Shown: positions 9,320 to 18,780, counted from the stretch's first letter. The stretch is DNA of 64,000 nucleotides from Rhizobium etli 8C-3 (GCF_001908375.1 NZ_CP017244.1:1364001-1428000), one strand, 5' to 3'. Notes: generated by a model not told the origin, from the sequence alone. Made by a program: numbers and translations.

Positions 9320-10423
9320 CTATGCAAGTCCCTGAAGCGGCGGGACCATTTTGACCGGGACCGACTGGTAGTAACGCGCCAGCGCATCCGCTCGCCGGGT
9401 GGCCTCGTCTGAAAAGCGGCACAGCCACGGGGCAAGAATGGCGGAGCGAAGTCCATACCGCTCCCGCCGTCTTATGAACTGCCACTTTCCAGTTCGCGTG
9501 AGGAACTCATGGGTGAGTGCGGGACGCTGCTCATCGGCAATGAGCTGATAGAGGAAATAGAAGAAACACAAGGCTCCGTCCGCATAACTGGAAGACACCG
9601 GCGCAGCTTGCTTGGCAATTTTTCTTTCCAGCGTGAGAATGCAATCCGCCGCTCGGCGTACGGTATCCAGTGTGACATCGGCGCCGATGTCAAGAAGAGC
9701 GCCGGGGTCATCGTTAAGAGACTGCCGCTCGAGATTCTCGGCAACGATCTTCAGATGGGTTCGACGCATTTGGCGCTTGTGTCTGCTTGTGACACTGTCA
9801 GAGTGAATTCGATAGGCGACCAGGCTATCATCGATCATGGCCGCCGGGAACTCTCGTGCGATTCGCCTGAAAAGATCGAAATCCTCCGCATGCACATAAC
9901 CGGCGTCATAGACCAGCATGTCTTCAGGAACGACCCTTCTGTTAAACATCACAGTCGAGTGCAAGAAGATCGTAAAGAACAGCGACAGTATATGCCAATC
10001 CCCCGACTGATAGATCGGATTTGGCTGCCCGCGCACCACGCGATTACCGAGAAGCTGATCGATGCCCGTTCCACTCATGGCGAGCTGGGGCTGCTGGGTA
10101 AAGAGTGCCACCTGGCGTGAAAAGCGCGACGGATAGGAAATGTCGTCTGCATCCATCCTGGCGATCAGATCACCCCTGGCCAAGGCGATGCCCTCATTCA
10201 AGGTCGCAACAAGTCCGCGATTTTCCCGCGAAATGATGCGCACGCGATCGTCGATCTTTCGATACTGTTGGAGAATACTCAACGATCGATCAGTCGAGCC
10301 GTCGTCAAGTGCAATCACTTCAAAGCGGCCGTAGTCCTGGCGCAGAATGCTTTCCAGCGCTGCAGCAATATAAGGTTCGCCGTTATAGACAGGCAGCACA
10401 ACAGAGATCAATGGAACGGACAT
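9320..10423 (-). CDS. Family 2 glycosyltransferase
   Basis: A cytoplasmic inverting glycosyltransferase of 367 residues. The GT-A fold start SVPLISVVLPVYNGEPYI, the nucleotide-binding LDDGSTDRSL, and the metal-binding ARMDADDISYPSRF motif are clear. The C-terminal third (about 200-367) is helical and variable, as is usual. It begins three bases after the acyltransferase stop and is followed 109 bases on by the ABC exporter, so it belongs to a small surface-glycan operon. The sugar donor and acceptor are unknown. Confidence 0.88.
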   Translation of the reverse strand: MSVPLISVVLPVYNGEPYIAAALESILRQDYGRFEVIALDDGSTDRSLSILQQYRKIDDRVRIISRENRGLVATLNEGIALARGDLIARMDADDISYPSRFSRQVALFTQQPQLAMSGTGIDQLLGNRVVRGQPNPIYQSGDWHILSLFFTIFLHSTVMFNRRVVPEDMLVYDAGYVHAEDFDLFRRIAREFPAAMIDDSLVAYRIHSDSVTSRHKRQMRRTHLKIVAENLERQSLNDDPGALLDIGADVTLDTVRRAADCILTLERKIAKQAAPVSSSYADGALCFFYFLYQLIADEQRPALTHEFLTRTGKWQFIRRRERYGLRSAILAPWLCRFSDEATRRADALARYYQSVPVKMVPPLQGLA

Positions 10424-10426
10424 CGT

Positions 10427-11605
10427 TCAGCTCGCATGTTCGTCGGAAATGCCGCGATTGACATAGTGGCGGCGATAAGCCGAAGCATCATATTCCCGTC
10501 CCCCTGCCCCACTTTGCTTGATAGACGACGCAAGATTGGCGAAGCTTCCGGAGCGGACGTAGGGAAAGTAGCGTTTGAGCCGATTGATCGGCCTTTCGAA
10601 AGCCAGCCAAGAGATTGAAGCGACCATCAAGGTGGCTGTTGTTCCAATCACAAAACGTGAAGGACCCTGTTCTGAGACATTCACCGGAATCCAGGGCTGA
10701 GCCTTGACGATCAAAGACAGGACAATTGGATGGAAAAGATAGACGCCGTAGCTTACGCGCCCGATGGCGACAATCGGCGCGAGTTCCAAAAGCCGGCCGG
10801 AGGCGCCCCGCAGACCTGACGAACAACATCCAATCAGCAATACGAATGGTACGAGGGGACAAATCTCGCGACCGATCCACGCCAGCCATTCAAGCGCCGG
10901 CGGCATGGCGGCTGACTTCAGCCAGAGGAAAATGACGGCGACGACAGTCAAGGGGACCCAGCTTAGCCGGATCCATTGTGGCCAGACATCGGTTCTGCTT
11001 CGATGGGCTGCCAGGAGCGCGCCTGCGACGAGTGCATCCATCGAGGCTGGAGGAAGAAGGTCACGCGCGAGAGATGGTGTACCTGTCAGTGGCCAGTAGA
11101 ACCGATAACCCAGCGAAAATGTGATGACGGCGATGCAAATCGGTACGATCAACCGGCGCGGAGCAAATAGGATGACCAGCGGCCAAATGATGTAAAACTG
11201 CTCCTCGATGCTTAGGCTCCAGGTGTGACACAACACCCACGGCGTCCATTCATCACGAAGGGCATACCAGAAGTTTGAGAGATATAACGCGTGCCATTTG
11301 AGGCTGCCTCGAGCGCCTTCAAGGTTGACAAGCCAGACGAAGCCTAGGACTGCGAAGTAGGGAGGAAATATGCGAAGTGCACGGCGAAGATAGAACGATT
11401 TCAGCGCATTGCTTGGCTCATATTGGGCTGCCGAGCGCGCTTCCAAGAGAAGCCGTGTTATCAAGAAGCCGCTGAGTACGAAGAACAATCGGACGCCGAG
11501 ATGGCCCAATACTGATCCTTCGGCTGCCAAGAAATGGTCGTATAGCACCATTGAAACGGCAAAAGTCCGCAGACCATCCAATTGCCGGTCGCGTGCATGA
11601 AACAT
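10427..11605 (-). CDS. Membrane acyltransferase, family 3 (OafA/YrhL type)
   Basis: An integral membrane O-acyltransferase of 392 residues that typically acetylates or succinylates exported glycans. It opens with the family pattern RQLDGLRTFAVSMVLYDHF, followed by GHLGVRLFFVLSGFLITRLL and the SFYLRRALRIFPPYF segment, and carries about ten hydrophobic helices (for example SYGVYLFHPIVLSLIV). The catalytic His/Arg region is present near the N-terminus (DHF). GAGGGGGAT precedes the ATG. It is the first gene of the three-gene minus-strand unit, so its promoter lies in 11606-12206. Confidence 0.88.
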   Translation of the reverse strand: MFHARDRQLDGLRTFAVSMVLYDHFLAAEGSVLGHLGVRLFFVLSGFLITRLLLEARSAAQYEPSNALKSFYLRRALRIFPPYFAVLGFVWLVNLEGARGSLKWHALYLSNFWYALRDEWTPWVLCHTWSLSIEEQFYIIWPLVILFAPRRLIVPICIAVITFSLGYRFYWPLTGTPSLARDLLPPASMDALVAGALLAAHRSRTDVWPQWIRLSWVPLTVVAVIFLWLKSAAMPPALEWLAWIGREICPLVPFVLLIGCCSSGLRGASGRLLELAPIVAIGRVSYGVYLFHPIVLSLIVKAQPWIPVNVSEQGPSRFVIGTTATLMVASISWLAFERPINRLKRYFPYVRSGSFANLASSIKQSGAGGREYDASAYRRHYVNRGISDEHAS

Positions 11606-12206
11606 GGATCCCCCTCAGTCTCGTGGGCCCCTCGTCGCCGAAGCAACGCCCGGCTGCACTCCTGCAACCTGCTGCTGTTATTCCGTTGCCGATGAGGCGG
11701 ATCGAAGTATCAAAGCGCGTCCCTTAAAATTCGGGGGAATCGGGCCAAACTGTGACGCCAACGCCATTATCAGACTTTAGTCTGATATGGTCTCGTGGTT
11801 GTTGCCTCCATTTCGAGTGTGTCCTGTGCAGCCATGCCCTTTGGCAGATGTCGGACGGTGCTTGCGAGCGATTCCACACGGACGGCAGATTCATGAAGGT
11901 GACGAATCAGCGGCAGGTTGCCGCAGCACCTGGTCGTCACTGGCCAGCGCAAGCGATTCTGCTCACATCTGCGAGCGACTCTATCAGGCCTCACCACCAG
12001 CAGGCCGCAAGCGGCCTTTCTGCCGGATTTACGCGGTCGCGCAGACGCACAGATAGCACTCGGTGCGGTGAACGAAAGACGTCGTCATCCAAGTTTCACG
12101 GAAGTTAACGCTGACTGTCACATTGGACTGCTAGCAGAAGCAGCGAAAGATCCATGGCCACGTAAGGCGCCAGCGGTCATCTTTTTACGTGCAAGGAGCA
12201 TTTACG
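11606..12206. other. 600-base divergent intergenic region
   Basis: This gap separates the glycan unit (minus) from the ugp-like operon (plus). Short open frames here lack ribosome sites and protein-like composition. I see a 20-base palindrome (listed separately), and a compact GGCCGC/GCGGCC inverted repeat near 12002-12017 followed by three T. No convincing PHO box, although ugp genes are often phosphate-regulated. Confidence 0.6.
11768..11787. promoter_or_regulatory. 20-base near-perfect palindrome, possible operator
   Basis: Two 9-base arms (TATCAGACT and AGTCTGATA) around a TT centre, in the divergent gap between the acyltransferase gene and the ugp-like operon, about 160 bases upstream of the former and 420 upstream of the latter. 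The size fits a dimeric helix-turn-helix regulator, including LuxR-family boxes of 18-20 bases; a LuxR-type gene lies at the far end of the ugp-like operon. The link is inference only. Confidence 0.4.
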
Positions 12207-13550
12207 ATGAGACTCACTGTTCTTCAATCAGCTCTGGCATCCGTCCTGGCCGCCACCGTATTTGGTGCTGGTCCGGCCCATGCCGAAAAGACCAAATTCG
12301 AGTTCTGGTATGGCCTGTCGGGCGACCTCGGAGAGCGCGTGCAAGACGCCTGCAGAAAATTCAACGACATGCAGGCTGACTATGAAATCATCTGCACTTC
12401 GCAAAACAGCTATGACACGACGCTTCAGAACACGATTGCCGCCTATCGTGCCAGGAAGCAGCCGGCGATTACCCAGATCTACGACGCCGGCACGCTCGAC
12501 ATGATGCTCTCCGGAGCGTTCGTACCGGCCAAGAAACTGATGGCCGACAATGGCTACACGATAGACTGGACCAATTATTTCGGCGGTATCGCCAATTATT
12601 ACGCGACAGCTGCAGGGGAGTTGAATTCCTTCCCGTTCAACTCTTCAACCGCCATGTTCTACTATAATGCCGACGCCTTCCAAAAGGCCGGCATCGACTT
12701 CAAGCCGGAAACCTGGGAAGAGGTCGAGGAAGCCGCCCGCAAGCTCAAGACGGCGGGTTTCGATTGCCCGCTCGGCTTTAACTTCGATACATGGCAGATG
12801 ATGGAGCAATTTTCTGCCATCCACAATCAGCCAATCGCAACCAAGGGCAACGGCTACCAGGGTCTGGACGCCGAACTGGTCTTCAACAAGACCAAATTCG
12901 TCGACCATGTGAAATTCTTCAAGAAAATGGTCGACGAGAAGCTGTTCGTCGTCAAAACCAAACAGCTCGGCATGGACATTGTCCCCGCGTTCACCTCGCA
13001 GACATGCCAGATGATTCAGACCTCGATCGCTGACCATGGCACGATTGGCAAGACGCTGCCGGAAGGCGTCAAGTGGGAGGTTGCGATGCTGCCGGTCTGG
13101 AAAGGCACGCAGCGACAGAACTCACTGGTCGGTGGCGCCTCGCTATGGGTCATGGACGGCCGTCCCGAAGGTGAGTACAAGGGCGCGGCCGCTTTCTTGA
13201 ACTTCCTCGCCACGCCGGACATGGCGCAATGGTGGTCGACGGTCACTGGCTACATTCCGGTCACCAAGACCGGCTTTGAGGCCATGAAGGCCAATGGTTT
13301 TTACGACAAGGCTCCCTACAAGGGCCGCGAGCTCGCGATTGCCAGCCTTACCTACACGCCGACCTCGCAGAATACCCGCGGTATCCGCCTCGGTGGTTTC
13401 ACCCAGGTCCGCAAGGAGGTCTCCACGGCGCTGGAGGCGATTTTCATGCAGAATGCCGACGTGCAAGCTGAACTCGACCAGGCCGCCGATCGAAGCAACG
13501 CCGTGCTTCGCCGATTTGAAAAAACCTATGCCGGCCAGAAGCTGAACTGA
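12207..13550 (+). CDS. ugpB: UgpB-like periplasmic substrate-binding protein of an ABC importer
   Basis: A 447-residue periplasmic binding protein with a signal peptide (about 1-24, ending GAGPAHA). It aligns along its length with glycerol-3-phosphate binding protein UgpB: FEFWYGLSGDLGERV, ITQIYDAGTLDMM, SFPFNSSTAMFYYNADAF, SLVGGASLWVMDGRPE, TGYIPVTKTGFEAM, and the C-terminal VLRRFEKTY. AAGGAG is eight bases before the ATG. It opens a five-gene operon. The substrate could be glycerol-3-phosphate, a glycerophosphodiester, or another sugar phosphate: the fifth gene is a TIM-barrel isomerase rather than the usual UgpQ phosphodiesterase, so this may be a paralogous system. Confidence 0.85.
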   Translation: MRLTVLQSALASVLAATVFGAGPAHAEKTKFEFWYGLSGDLGERVQDACRKFNDMQADYEIICTSQNSYDTTLQNTIAAYRARKQPAITQIYDAGTLDMMLSGAFVPAKKLMADNGYTIDWTNYFGGIANYYATAAGELNSFPFNSSTAMFYYNADAFQKAGIDFKPETWEEVEEAARKLKTAGFDCPLGFNFDTWQMMEQFSAIHNQPIATKGNGYQGLDAELVFNKTKFVDHVKFFKKMVDEKLFVVKTKQLGMDIVPAFTSQTCQMIQTSIADHGTIGKTLPEGVKWEVAMLPVWKGTQRQNSLVGGASLWVMDGRPEGEYKGAAAFLNFLATPDMAQWWSTVTGYIPVTKTGFEAMKANGFYDKAPYKGRELAIASLTYTPTSQNTRGIRLGGFTQVRKEVSTALEAIFMQNADVQAELDQAADRSNAVLRRFEKTYAGQKLN

Positions 13551-13565
13551 GTTTCTCGTCAGCAG

Positions 13566-13593
13566 GAGCCTGCCAGTCGCATATGGCAGGCTC
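13566..13593 (+). promoter_or_regulatory. Perfect 10-bp hairpin between the ugpB- and ugpA-like genes
   Basis: GAGCCTGCCA pairs exactly with TGGCAGGCTC across an eight-base loop, 15 bases after the binding-protein stop. No T run follows. Hairpins at this place in ABC importer operons commonly stabilise the binding-protein message or partly attenuate the downstream permease genes, giving excess binding protein. Confidence 0.6.
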
Positions 13594-13626
13594 TTGTCCC
13601 TGAAGTACTTTTGGTTTGATTGATCC

Positions 13627-14517
13627 ATGGAAAAGCGGGCCGTTTTCAAAAACTGGTGGCTGCCAATTCTTTTCGCCCTGCCACAGATTCTTCTGATCCT
13701 TCTCTTCTTCTACTGGCCGGCGATCGCTGTGATGAAATGGGCTTTCACACTTGAGCCTCCCTTTGGCGGGATAGCGGAATTTGTCGGACTGACGAATTTT
13801 GAAGAGGTGTTCGCCGATCCATTCTATTGGAATTCCGTCGCCGTCAGCCTCATCTTCGCCCTTTGCGGGACGTGCTTCACGATCCTGGTCGGTCTCGTGC
13901 TGGCGATTGCGGTGGACCGTCGACTGCCCGGTTCTGGCCTATTCCGTTTCCTCTATATCCTTCCATATGCAATCGCCGGACCGGCAGCGGGCATGGCCTT
14001 CCGTTTCATCCTGTCGCCAGAACGCGGGCTGATGGCCTCGCTCAATGCCGCGTTCCCTGATTTCTGGAATCCGGCAAAATACGGTGCCCACGCGCTCATC
14101 CTGGTCATCATCATCTTTGCCTGGAAATGGACCGGTTACACGTTCATTTTCCTGCTGGCCGGTCTGCAATCGGTGCCGCGCTCTCTGACGGAGGCCGCCG
14201 CCATGGACGGCGCCGGACCGATCCGCCGCGCGATCGATATACAGGTTCCGCTGCTGGCGCCGACGCTGTTCTTTCTGCTCGTCATCATGATGACGGAGGG
14301 GTTCGTCGGTTCGGACACCTTCGGTATCGTACACAGCACGACTGGCGGGGGACCAAATCATGGCACGGAGGTGATGGTATTTCGCATCGTGGACGAAGCC
14401 TTCAAAGGACTGAACTACTCCGGCGCCTCTGCGCAGAGCATCGTCCTGATCGGCCTGATCATGATCTTCACGTTCATCCAATTTCGCTTCATCGAGAAGC
14501 GTGTGCACTATAAGTGA
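13627..14517 (+). CDS. ugpA: ABC importer permease, UgpA type
   Basis: A 296-residue inner-membrane permease with six helices, starting LPILFALPQILLILLFFYWP. The coupling-helix EAA motif that docks the ATPase is present as EAAAMDGAGPIRRAIDIQVPLL. It pairs with the downstream permease and the UgpC-like ATPase. It follows the hairpin after the binding-protein gene and is followed eight bases on by the second permease. Confidence 0.9.
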   Translation: MEKRAVFKNWWLPILFALPQILLILLFFYWPAIAVMKWAFTLEPPFGGIAEFVGLTNFEEVFADPFYWNSVAVSLIFALCGTCFTILVGLVLAIAVDRRLPGSGLFRFLYILPYAIAGPAAGMAFRFILSPERGLMASLNAAFPDFWNPAKYGAHALILVIIIFAWKWTGYTFIFLLAGLQSVPRSLTEAAAMDGAGPIRRAIDIQVPLLAPTLFFLLVIMMTEGFVGSDTFGIVHSTTGGGPNHGTEVMVFRIVDEAFKGLNYSGASAQSIVLIGLIMIFTFIQFRFIEKRVHYK

Positions 14518-14524
14518 GCCCGCC

Positions 14525-15412
14525 ATGATCCAGCGCACGCCGATCGCCGATGCACTGACTTATCTGTTGATGGTCTTGGGCTTTATCCTGCTGATTGGCC
14601 CGTTCCTCGTCATTCTGGCCGGTGCCAGTCAAACGCTGCAACAGATCAACAGCGTGCCCTTCCATTTCCTCCCCCAGGACCGCTTCCTCGAAAATGCATC
14701 GGCTGCCTGGTCGCGCGCCAATCTCGGCTCGGCCATGATCAACAGCTTCATCATGGCCTGTCTCGTCACCGTCGGCAAAGTGGCACTTTCTGCCTGCACG
14801 GCCTTCGCCATCGTGTTTTTTCGCACGCCACTCAAGCACTTCTTCTTCTGGATGGTGTTCATCACGCTGATGCTACCGCTCGAAGTTCGCGTGGTGCCGA
14901 CCTATGCGGTGGCCGCGGACCTTTTCCAGCCGTTTCGATTACTGATTTCGGCACTGACCGGCATCGAGGTATCGGTCGAATGGAACCTGCTGAATTCCTA
15001 TGCGGGCCTCACCCTGCCGCTGATTGCCACCGCAACAGGTACGTTCCTGTACCGACAATTCTTCATGACGCTGCCAAATGAGCTCGTCGAAGCCGCCCGT
15101 ATGGACGGTTCCGGACCAGTGCGCTTTTTCGTCGACATGCTGATACCTCTTTCGCGCACCAACATGTTGGCGCTCACCACCATCATGTTCGTCTATGGCT
15201 GGAACCAGTATCTCTGGCCGCTGCTGATGATCACAGACCCAGCCTACAAGACCACCATGATGTCGCTGAGCGCCCTGCTCCCTTCGGAAAACAGCCTGCC
15301 CGACTGGAATGTCACGCTGGCCGGCTCACTCATCATTATGGCACCGCCGCTCGTCGTCGTTGCGGTGCTGCAACGGTGGTTCGTTCGTGGCTTGGTCGCT
15401 GCCGAAAAATGA
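14525..15412 (+). CDS. ugpE: ABC importer permease, UgpE type
   Basis: A 295-residue six-helix permease of the MalG/UgpE group. The EAA motif reads EAARMDGSGPVRFFVDMLIP. The family features PFHFLPQDRFLENASAAW and YGWNQYLWPLLM are as in UgpE. The open frame extends upstream to 14501 within the end of the previous gene, but the ATG at 14525 gives the normal length. No strong RBS is visible, consistent with translational coupling. Confidence 0.9.
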   Translation: MIQRTPIADALTYLLMVLGFILLIGPFLVILAGASQTLQQINSVPFHFLPQDRFLENASAAWSRANLGSAMINSFIMACLVTVGKVALSACTAFAIVFFRTPLKHFFFWMVFITLMLPLEVRVVPTYAVAADLFQPFRLLISALTGIEVSVEWNLLNSYAGLTLPLIATATGTFLYRQFFMTLPNELVEAARMDGSGPVRFFVDMLIPLSRTNMLALTTIMFVYGWNQYLWPLLMITDPAYKTTMMSLSALLPSENSLPDWNVTLAGSLIIMAPPLVVVAVLQRWFVRGLVAAEK

Positions 15413-15442
15413 CCCGATGATTTTAAGAAACGAGGTTCAAAT

Positions 15443-16573
15443 ATGGCTGACATCGATATTCGCGCCGTGCACAAGTCCTATGGCAAGATCCAGACGCTGC
15501 ACGGCGTCGACCTGTCTTTTGCCTCGGGCGAATTTGTCGTCATTCTCGGTCCCTCTGGCTGCGGCAAGTCGACGCTTCTACGTATGATCGCTGGACTTGA
15601 AGAGATTACCGCCGGCGAAATCGCAATTAACGGTCGCATCGTCAACAGGCTGGAACCGCGCGAACGCGGCTGCGCCATGGTGTTCCAGAACTATGCGCTT
15701 TATCCGCATATGACCGTGGCCCAAAACATCGGTTACGCGCTGAAGGTAGCCGGCGTGTCAAAGGCCGAGCGCCAAACGCGTATCGAGGAGACGGCGAAGA
15801 TCGTCGGGCTTTGCGAATATCTTGCGCGCAAACCAGCAGCATTGTCCGGCGGCCAGCGTCAGCGCGTGGCGATGGCACGCGCCATTGTTCGTGAGCCGCA
15901 AGTGTTTCTCTTCGACGAGCCACTGTCGAATCTCGACGCCAAGCTGCGGGTGTCCATGCGCGCGGAAATCCGCAAACTGCACCAGCGCCTTTCAGCAACA
16001 TCCATCTTCGTCACCCATGACCAGATTGAGGCGATGACGCTTGCCGACAAGCTCGTGGTAATGAATAAGGGGCATGTCGAGCAGGTCGGTCGACCGCTTG
16101 ACATCTATCATCGGCCCGCAAGCATATTCGTCGCATCCTTCATCGGCTCTCCCGCGATGAATCTCGTCAATACCCGCGTCGAGGTCGAGACAGCATCGGT
16201 GCGCGTCGGCGGCGTGCAGGTTCCCATCGACCCTGCCCTTGCGGCCAGCTTGCGCGGAAGAGATGTCACGATCGGCATTCGACCAGAGCAATGTGCCGTT
16301 TCACTGGACGGCAGCGGCGTGCGCGCAACAATAGACTTCGTCGAGGAACTTGGCTCCGGTCGGGTCGCCCATGCCGAGATCGACGGCGAACCATTTGCAG
16401 CCGTCATCGGCGACCACATGAGCTTGCGTCCAGGCGATCGAGTAGGCCTGGAGTTACCCCCCTCCCACTTGCATGTCTTCGATCGCGATAGCGGTCGCCG
16501 GATTGATACGAAGATGAATCCCAGTTCCCCGCATCACGCGGCCGCGACCTCGACGCTGGCGATAGTGCACTGA
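15443..16573 (+). CDS. ugpC: ABC importer ATPase, UgpC/MalK type
   Basis: A 376-residue cytoplasmic ATPase. Walker [19 protein letters not shown]-loop [11 protein letters not shown], signature [14 protein letters not shown], Walker [17 protein letters not shown] and H-loop [10 protein letters not shown] are all intact. Residues from about 240 form the regulatory TOBE/MalK-type domain ([25 protein letters not shown]). The last 15 or so residues run past the usual end and look dispensable. It completes the transporter. Confidence 0.92.
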   Translation: MADIDIRAVHKSYGKIQTLHGVDLSFASGEFVVILGPSGCGKSTLLRMIAGLEEITAGEIAINGRIVNRLEPRERGCAMVFQNYALYPHMTVAQNIGYALKVAGVSKAERQTRIEETAKIVGLCEYLARKPAALSGGQRQRVAMARAIVREPQVFLFDEPLSNLDAKLRVSMRAEIRKLHQRLSATSIFVTHDQIEAMTLADKLVVMNKGHVEQVGRPLDIYHRPASIFVASFIGSPAMNLVNTRVEVETASVRVGGVQVPIDPALAASLRGRDVTIGIRPEQCAVSLDGSGVRATIDFVEELGSGRVAHAEIDGEPFAAVIGDHMSLRPGDRVGLELPPSHLHVFDRDSGRRIDTKMNPSSPHHAAATSTLAIVH

Positions 16574-16604
16574 TTTTTCTAGAGCCTCCAGAAGGAACAC
16601 CCGC

Positions 16605-17537
16605 ATGAACGACATCATTTCCGCCGTCGGCTTTTGCAACCGGACCGGCAAGGGCGACCTCAGCGCGCTTGACACTTCGCTGCGGGAAATCGCCGAAACG
16701 GGGGCCGACGCCTGCGAAATCGGCATCTATGCCGAGGAAATCATCAGCGGCGGCCGCATCATCGAGGATCGGACGCGCCGCGTCGCCGACATTGTTCGCC
16801 AGCATCCTTTCAAGAAATTGTCGCTGCATGGCCAGATCCTATCCAACTTCATGGACCGCGAGCATTTGCAGCTGCAAAAGAAGGTCGTGCGGTCGATGCT
16901 CGAACTCTGCAACCGGCTTGGTGCAGGCATACTCGTCCATCATTCAGGCGCCGGACAGCTTGCCGACGGCGAAAATGCGGCAGATCTTGATCGAATGGAG
17001 CGCGAGGCTCTGGCCGAGATGGGCGATATCGCGAAGGGCTACGGCGTACGCATCGCACTGGAAAACATCTTCACCACAGAGAGCGGCCAGTACCGCCAGA
17101 CGCCGAGCGAAGTGGCCGCTACTGTCAAGGCTATCGGCTCGGACAACGTTGTTGCACTAATCGACTTCTCGCATGCCTATATCGAATCAACATACCGCAA
17201 CCTTGATTTCCTGGAAGAATTGCGCGCAATGGCGCCGGTAACCGGTCACCTGCATGTTCATGACAGCTTTGGCCTTCCCTATTCCATGACGCGCTTCTAC
17301 CATCCGGCCGAGGCAACGGCCCTCGGCATCGGCGATCTCCACTTGCCGATCGGCTGGGGTGACATTCCCTGGGAGGGTATTTTCGGCGAGCTCACGTTCC
17401 TTCCGGATACGACGCTGATCATGGAAATTAACGCGGAGCGGTTCGGTGACCAGCAGCCGGCCTGCTTGGAAAAAGCACGCGGTCTGGTGGCATTGATCAA
17501 CATGGCGGGGAAAGCGCAAATGCGGCAGCTGGCGTAG
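16605..17537 (+). CDS. Sugar-phosphate isomerase/epimerase-like TIM-barrel protein
   Basis: A 310-residue protein of the xylose-isomerase-like (AP endonuclease 2) TIM-barrel fold. Metal-site residues are recognisable in IALENIF (Glu), ALIDFSHAY (Asp, His), VTGHLHVHDSFG (His, Asp) and TLIMEINAERF (Glu). It follows the ATPase gene by 31 bases and should be in the same operon, where it may isomerise or epimerise the imported compound. Exact substrate unknown. It replaces the ugpQ phosphodiesterase found in classical ugp operons. Confidence 0.78.
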   Translation: MNDIISAVGFCNRTGKGDLSALDTSLREIAETGADACEIGIYAEEIISGGRIIEDRTRRVADIVRQHPFKKLSLHGQILSNFMDREHLQLQKKVVRSMLELCNRLGAGILVHHSGAGQLADGENAADLDRMEREALAEMGDIAKGYGVRIALENIFTTESGQYRQTPSEVAATVKAIGSDNVVALIDFSHAYIESTYRNLDFLEELRAMAPVTGHLHVHDSFGLPYSMTRFYHPAEATALGIGDLHLPIGWGDIPWEGIFGELTFLPDTTLIMEINAERFGDQQPACLEKARGLVALINMAGKAQMRQLA

Positions 17538-17583
17538 CTGCCGCCCTGATCAACGTGCCACCTCGACCCTCGCCACACGTGGC

Positions 17584-18306
17584 CTACACACGAATGATGT
17601 TTAGACGCAATGCGTTCACGACCGCCTGAGTCCTCGTCGTACATCCCAATTTCTTCATGGCATTGCCGATGTGACTGCTCACAGCATGCTCCGAAAAACC
17701 AAGAAGTTTTGCGATTTCGCTACCCTTCTTGCCGCCAGCGGTCAGCCTCAAGCAGTCCAGCTCGCTCTGGGTGAAGCCGATCGGACGATGTTTCTCGGTC
17801 AATGTAAGTTGTGAGAGCCTGTCGTATACATGCGTCGCTATAAAAAGGAGCTGGGCCAACTCGATCGTGCTGAAGGTCCGCTGCCCTGAAATAGACAGGG
17901 CGCCGCGGCCACCTGCAGCATCATGTACAGGAAAGTAAGCGCCCTTATCCATTCCATATCGTTTGAAAAGGTCGATGACGGCGGACTTCTTGCTTCCTCC
18001 CCGATCAGCATTGATGGCTTCCACATCGTAATTGAACGGACGTGTCGATCTTAGCATCCGGCGAACGACCGGACTGTCTATCAGCAGATTGTGGGAATCG
18101 TAATAATCAACCATTTCTGCCGGCCAATTGGTAATGATCTTCGTCGCACCAATTTCGACAATGTCAACCGTAGGCAATATCATGATCAAGAAAGCGCTCA
18201 TGCCCAGGTCTTGCGTCAAGCTCTTCATATATTTGAAGACTTCGTAATGAGTGCGAAAGTCGTCGGCGACCTCCTCGATCTGGTTGAACACCGCTTCCAG
18301 CGTCAT
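17584..18306 (-). CDS. LuxR-family regulator with autoinducer-binding-like domain (LuxR solo)
   Basis: 240 residues: a ligand domain (about 20-165) and a C-terminal GerE helix-turn-helix (FTQSELDCLRLTAGGKKGSE, then IAKLLGFSEHAVSSHIGNAM). Aligning NWPAEMVDYYDSHNLLIDSP with the AHL pocket of LuxR proteins, the tyrosine (Y69) and aspartate (D77) are kept, but the tryptophan matching TraR W57 is methionine (M65) and the one matching W85 is tyrosine (Y93). W-to-M at the first position is a mark of the plant-associated LuxR solos. No luxI-type synthase is in the window. It converges with the ugp-like operon. Confidence 0.8.
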   Translation of the reverse strand: MTLEAVFNQIEEVADDFRTHYEVFKYMKSLTQDLGMSAFLIMILPTVDIVEIGATKIITNWPAEMVDYYDSHNLLIDSPVVRRMLRSTRPFNYDVEAINADRGGSKKSAVIDLFKRYGMDKGAYFPVHDAAGGRGALSISGQRTFSTIELAQLLFIATHVYDRLSQLTLTEKHRPIGFTQSELDCLRLTAGGKKGSEIAKLLGFSEHAVSSHIGNAMKKLGCTTRTQAVVNALRLNIIRV

Positions 18307-18780
18307 TTCCTTCTCCGGCTTGCTTCAAAACGCCTCGCGATCAAGGTCTCTCGGGCCTGAGGACAATGGCGGGGATGACGCCCCTGCTATTGAGCGCAGA
18401 TCTGGTCGAAGTTGAAGGCACAGCAACTCCTTCTTCGCGCCGCATTACCCCACGGTCACCCTTAACAAATGGTAAACAATTCTTTCGATTTTCCATCTCG
18501 TAGAGTACAGGAAACATACCAATCGCAAGTGCCAAAACGTCGCGCCTGAACCTGTTCGCCTATCGACATCGCCAATCCACAGTCGATCATCGTTTTGTTT
18601 TTGCATATTATTTTAGAAGGCCACTCTCCAGACAGCGACGAAACGCTGTCGCGGCAATGCGGTTAACAGATCCTTTATCAATTTGGCGGATATTATCTTT
18701 AGATGGCCCATTCGGAGCTTGCGCGCATGGCCATGGCAAAAGCGGTCTCGGCTCTCCAGTCCTGAGTAGGAGGAAACAGC
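18307..18780. other. Gene-free region upstream of the chemoreceptor
   Basis: 474 bases, partly AT-rich near 18460-18500 and 18590-18620, that should carry the promoters of the LuxR-type gene (minus) and the chemoreceptor (plus). I see no clear conserved site or gene. Confidence 0.5.

Noticed and set aside
9211..9456. Long N-terminal extension of the ABC exporter
   Set aside because: Arg/Ser-rich, overlaps the glycosyltransferase 3' end, and has no family match; the exporter begins at MLEFIMSS.
12115..12132. CTGTCAC followed four bases later by GACTGCT, as a PHO box before the ugp-like operon
   Set aside because: Only the first half matches the CTGTCAT-type repeat; the second half agrees at about two of seven positions.
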